A DNA stretch of 5,944 nucleotides from DUZB01 sp964407525 (lineage in GTDB: Bacteria > Desulfobacterota > DSM-4660 > Desulfatiglandales > Desulfatiglandaceae): NCBI GenBank assembly GCA_964407525.1, contig CAYOWC010000300.1, positions 1-5,944 on the forward strand. The letters run 5' to 3'. Positions 4,915 to 5,944 of the stretch are shown piece by piece. Each line of letters opens with the position of its first letter. The stretch's first letter is position 1. The notes under the pieces are model-generated. The model was not told the origin of the DNA, did not search any database, and saw only the letters and a list, made by a program, of their open reading frames with translations. A program made the translations under genes and the position numbers.

Positions 4915-5889
4915 TTATGCGCAGGCCAAGAGGGCTCTTTTGACCATGGTCTTTGCAATCTGGACCATGTAGCCGTTATCCCGTAACGGTTTTGCCTCCG
5001 AGACAGCGGCCACACCAGCCGCCTCGGCTGTCTCTTCAGTAATAACCTTTCCCACCATGGCCTCTTCCACCTTTATGGCTCGGTAGGGTTTCACCCACAC
5101 GGCATTGAGACAGATCCTGGCATCGGTAACCCTCCCATCAGAACAGTTAACCATGGCTCCGCAGTTTACAATGGGAAAATCTATGGATTCCCGAAGAGCA
5201 AATTTGATAAAGGCACTTTTTGCTTCTTCGGGAGGTGTCGGAATCCGGATCTCAGTTACGATTTCATCGGGGTCCAACACCGTGGTCCTGCACACCCTCA
5301 CCTCAAAGAATTCTTCAGCCCGGATGGTGCGTTTTGATGTCAGGATTTTTGCATCCAGGGCAATGAGGGCCGGGGCCGTGTCGCTGGGATGCACCGCCAA
5401 GCAACCTTCCGTCACACTTCCGCCAAAAATGGAATGGTACCGGTTGTCTCCTTCGATCGCGTAGCACCGCCCACCGCCTTTTCTCAGACACGGAAATCGA
5501 TTTTGGGGATTTCGATAAAACCAGCACCGGATATCCTGGCACAGGTTGCCCCCCAGAGTCCCCATTTCTCTCAAATGGGCAGACGCAGTCCTCTCTGCAG
5601 CCTCTGATAGCGCCCTGTAGTGGCTTTTTACGACGGGGTCCGTAGCAACATCTTCAAGCCTGGTGAGGGATCCTATGCGCAGGATTTCTTCTTCTTCGCT
5701 GATAAAATCCAACCCCGGGATGGTCTTCAGATTGATGATAGCTTCCGGGTAGGAAGGAAGAATATCGTCTTTCATCTTCCCCATCAGGTCTGTTCCACCG
5801 GCGATCACTGCCGCCTTGTCGCCATATCGCCTCAGGAGAGAACCAGCCTCTTCCACGGTCTTCGCATTTACGTGTGTAAATCTCCTCAT
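4915..5889 (-). CDS. FAD-binding subunit of a molybdopterin dehydrogenase/reductase, HcrB-like with Cys-rich insert
   Basis: 324 residues, full length. It matches the FAD-binding medium subunit of the xanthine dehydrogenase/CO dehydrogenase family (CoxM, HcrB, XdhB types), which passes electrons between FAD and the [2Fe-2S] subunit. FAD motifs are AVIAGGTDLMGKM (27-39) and TLGGNLCQDIRC (111-122). Between the FAD domain and the HPSDTAPALIALDA segment (167-180) is a loop of about 40 residues with Cys122, Cys134, Cys142 and Cys163. This resembles the loop of 4-hydroxybenzoyl-CoA reductase beta subunit, which binds an extra [4Fe-4S] cluster; ordinary CoxM proteins lack it. The start ATG has a modest GGTGA site 7 nt upstream. 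The molybdenum and [2Fe-2S] subunits are not visible and may lie beyond the right edge. Substrate could be an aromatic CoA thioester, purine or other heterocycle; this cannot be decided here. Confidence 0.92.
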   Translation of the reverse strand: MRRFTHVNAKTVEEAGSLLRRYGDKAAVIAGGTDLMGKMKDDILPSYPEAIINLKTIPGLDFISEEEEILRIGSLTRLEDVATDPVVKSHYRALSEAAERTASAHLREMGTLGGNLCQDIRCWFYRNPQNRFPCLRKGGGRCYAIEGDNRYHSIFGGSVTEGCLAVHPSDTAPALIALDAKILTSKRTIRAEEFFEVRVCRTTVLDPDEIVTEIRIPTPPEEAKSAFIKFALRESIDFPIVNCGAMVNCSDGRVTDARICLNAVWVKPYRAIKVEEAMVGKVITEETAEAAGVAAVSEAKPLRDNGYMVQIAKTMVKRALLACA

Positions 5890-5944
5890 TGAAGTTTCAC
5901 CGTTTTTGAAGTCTTTCAGATTTTGTCGCGCAATTCCACCCGAT

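Noticed and set aside
5916..5944. End of an upstream gene on the minus strand (frame ending RVELRDKI, stop at 5916-5918).
   Set aside because: Only eight codons are visible and another frame also ends here (stop at 5897-5899), so neither can be supported. The 26-bp gap to the FAD subunit would fit an operon.

Overview
The window suggests an anaerobic bacterium of the Desulfobacterota (former Deltaproteobacteria) type. This is inferred from gene content: a ferredoxin-nitroreductase fusion, an HcrB-like FAD subunit with a cysteine-rich insert, a universal stress protein fused to a receiver domain, and intergenic repeats built from CTTnGCG-like units. No rRNA, tRNA or marker gene is present to prove it. 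All six well-supported genes are on the minus strand, so transcription runs right to left.

Right part (5889 down to 3034): first the FAD-binding subunit of a xanthine-dehydrogenase-family molybdenum hydroxylase/reductase. It is followed 40 bp later by a two-cluster ferredoxin-nitroreductase fusion, and after a 101-bp gap by a UspA-receiver (CheY-like) fusion protein. The first two look like an electron-transfer module; the molybdenum and [2Fe-2S] subunits are not in the window and may lie upstream (beyond 5944). The third gene is a soluble signalling or stress protein with no DNA-binding output domain.

Middle (2743-3033): a 291-bp non-coding stretch filled by a composite repeat: a conserved block, GC-rich tandem units, and a ~90-bp imperfect palindrome. 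The repeat is bracketed by an exact 14-bp direct repeat (2788-2801 and 3015-3028), which looks like an insertion footprint. Without it, the stress gene and the next gene would be about 64 bp apart.

Left part (2742 down to 296): a tight three-gene operon of a KduD/gluconate-5-dehydrogenase-like SDR, a DapA/NanA-superfamily lyase that is probably not a true DapA, and a second SDR. The spacings are 18 bp and a 4-bp ATGA overlap. The two SDRs carry opposite cofactor signatures (NADP-like, then NAD-like). Together they suggest oxidation/reduction and aldol cleavage or dehydration of a sugar acid or other 2-oxo acid; the substrate cannot be read from the sequence.

Far left (1-295): non-coding. It holds a second copy of the same repeat in opposite orientation, cut by the window edge, with three 18-bp tandem units, then a perfect 13-bp inverted repeat and a weak hairpin after the operon. 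The three-gene cassette is therefore bounded by inverted copies of one repeat family. The two copies differ in a pattern that resembles codon-level conservation of a short peptide. This repeat family is the least explained thing in the window.
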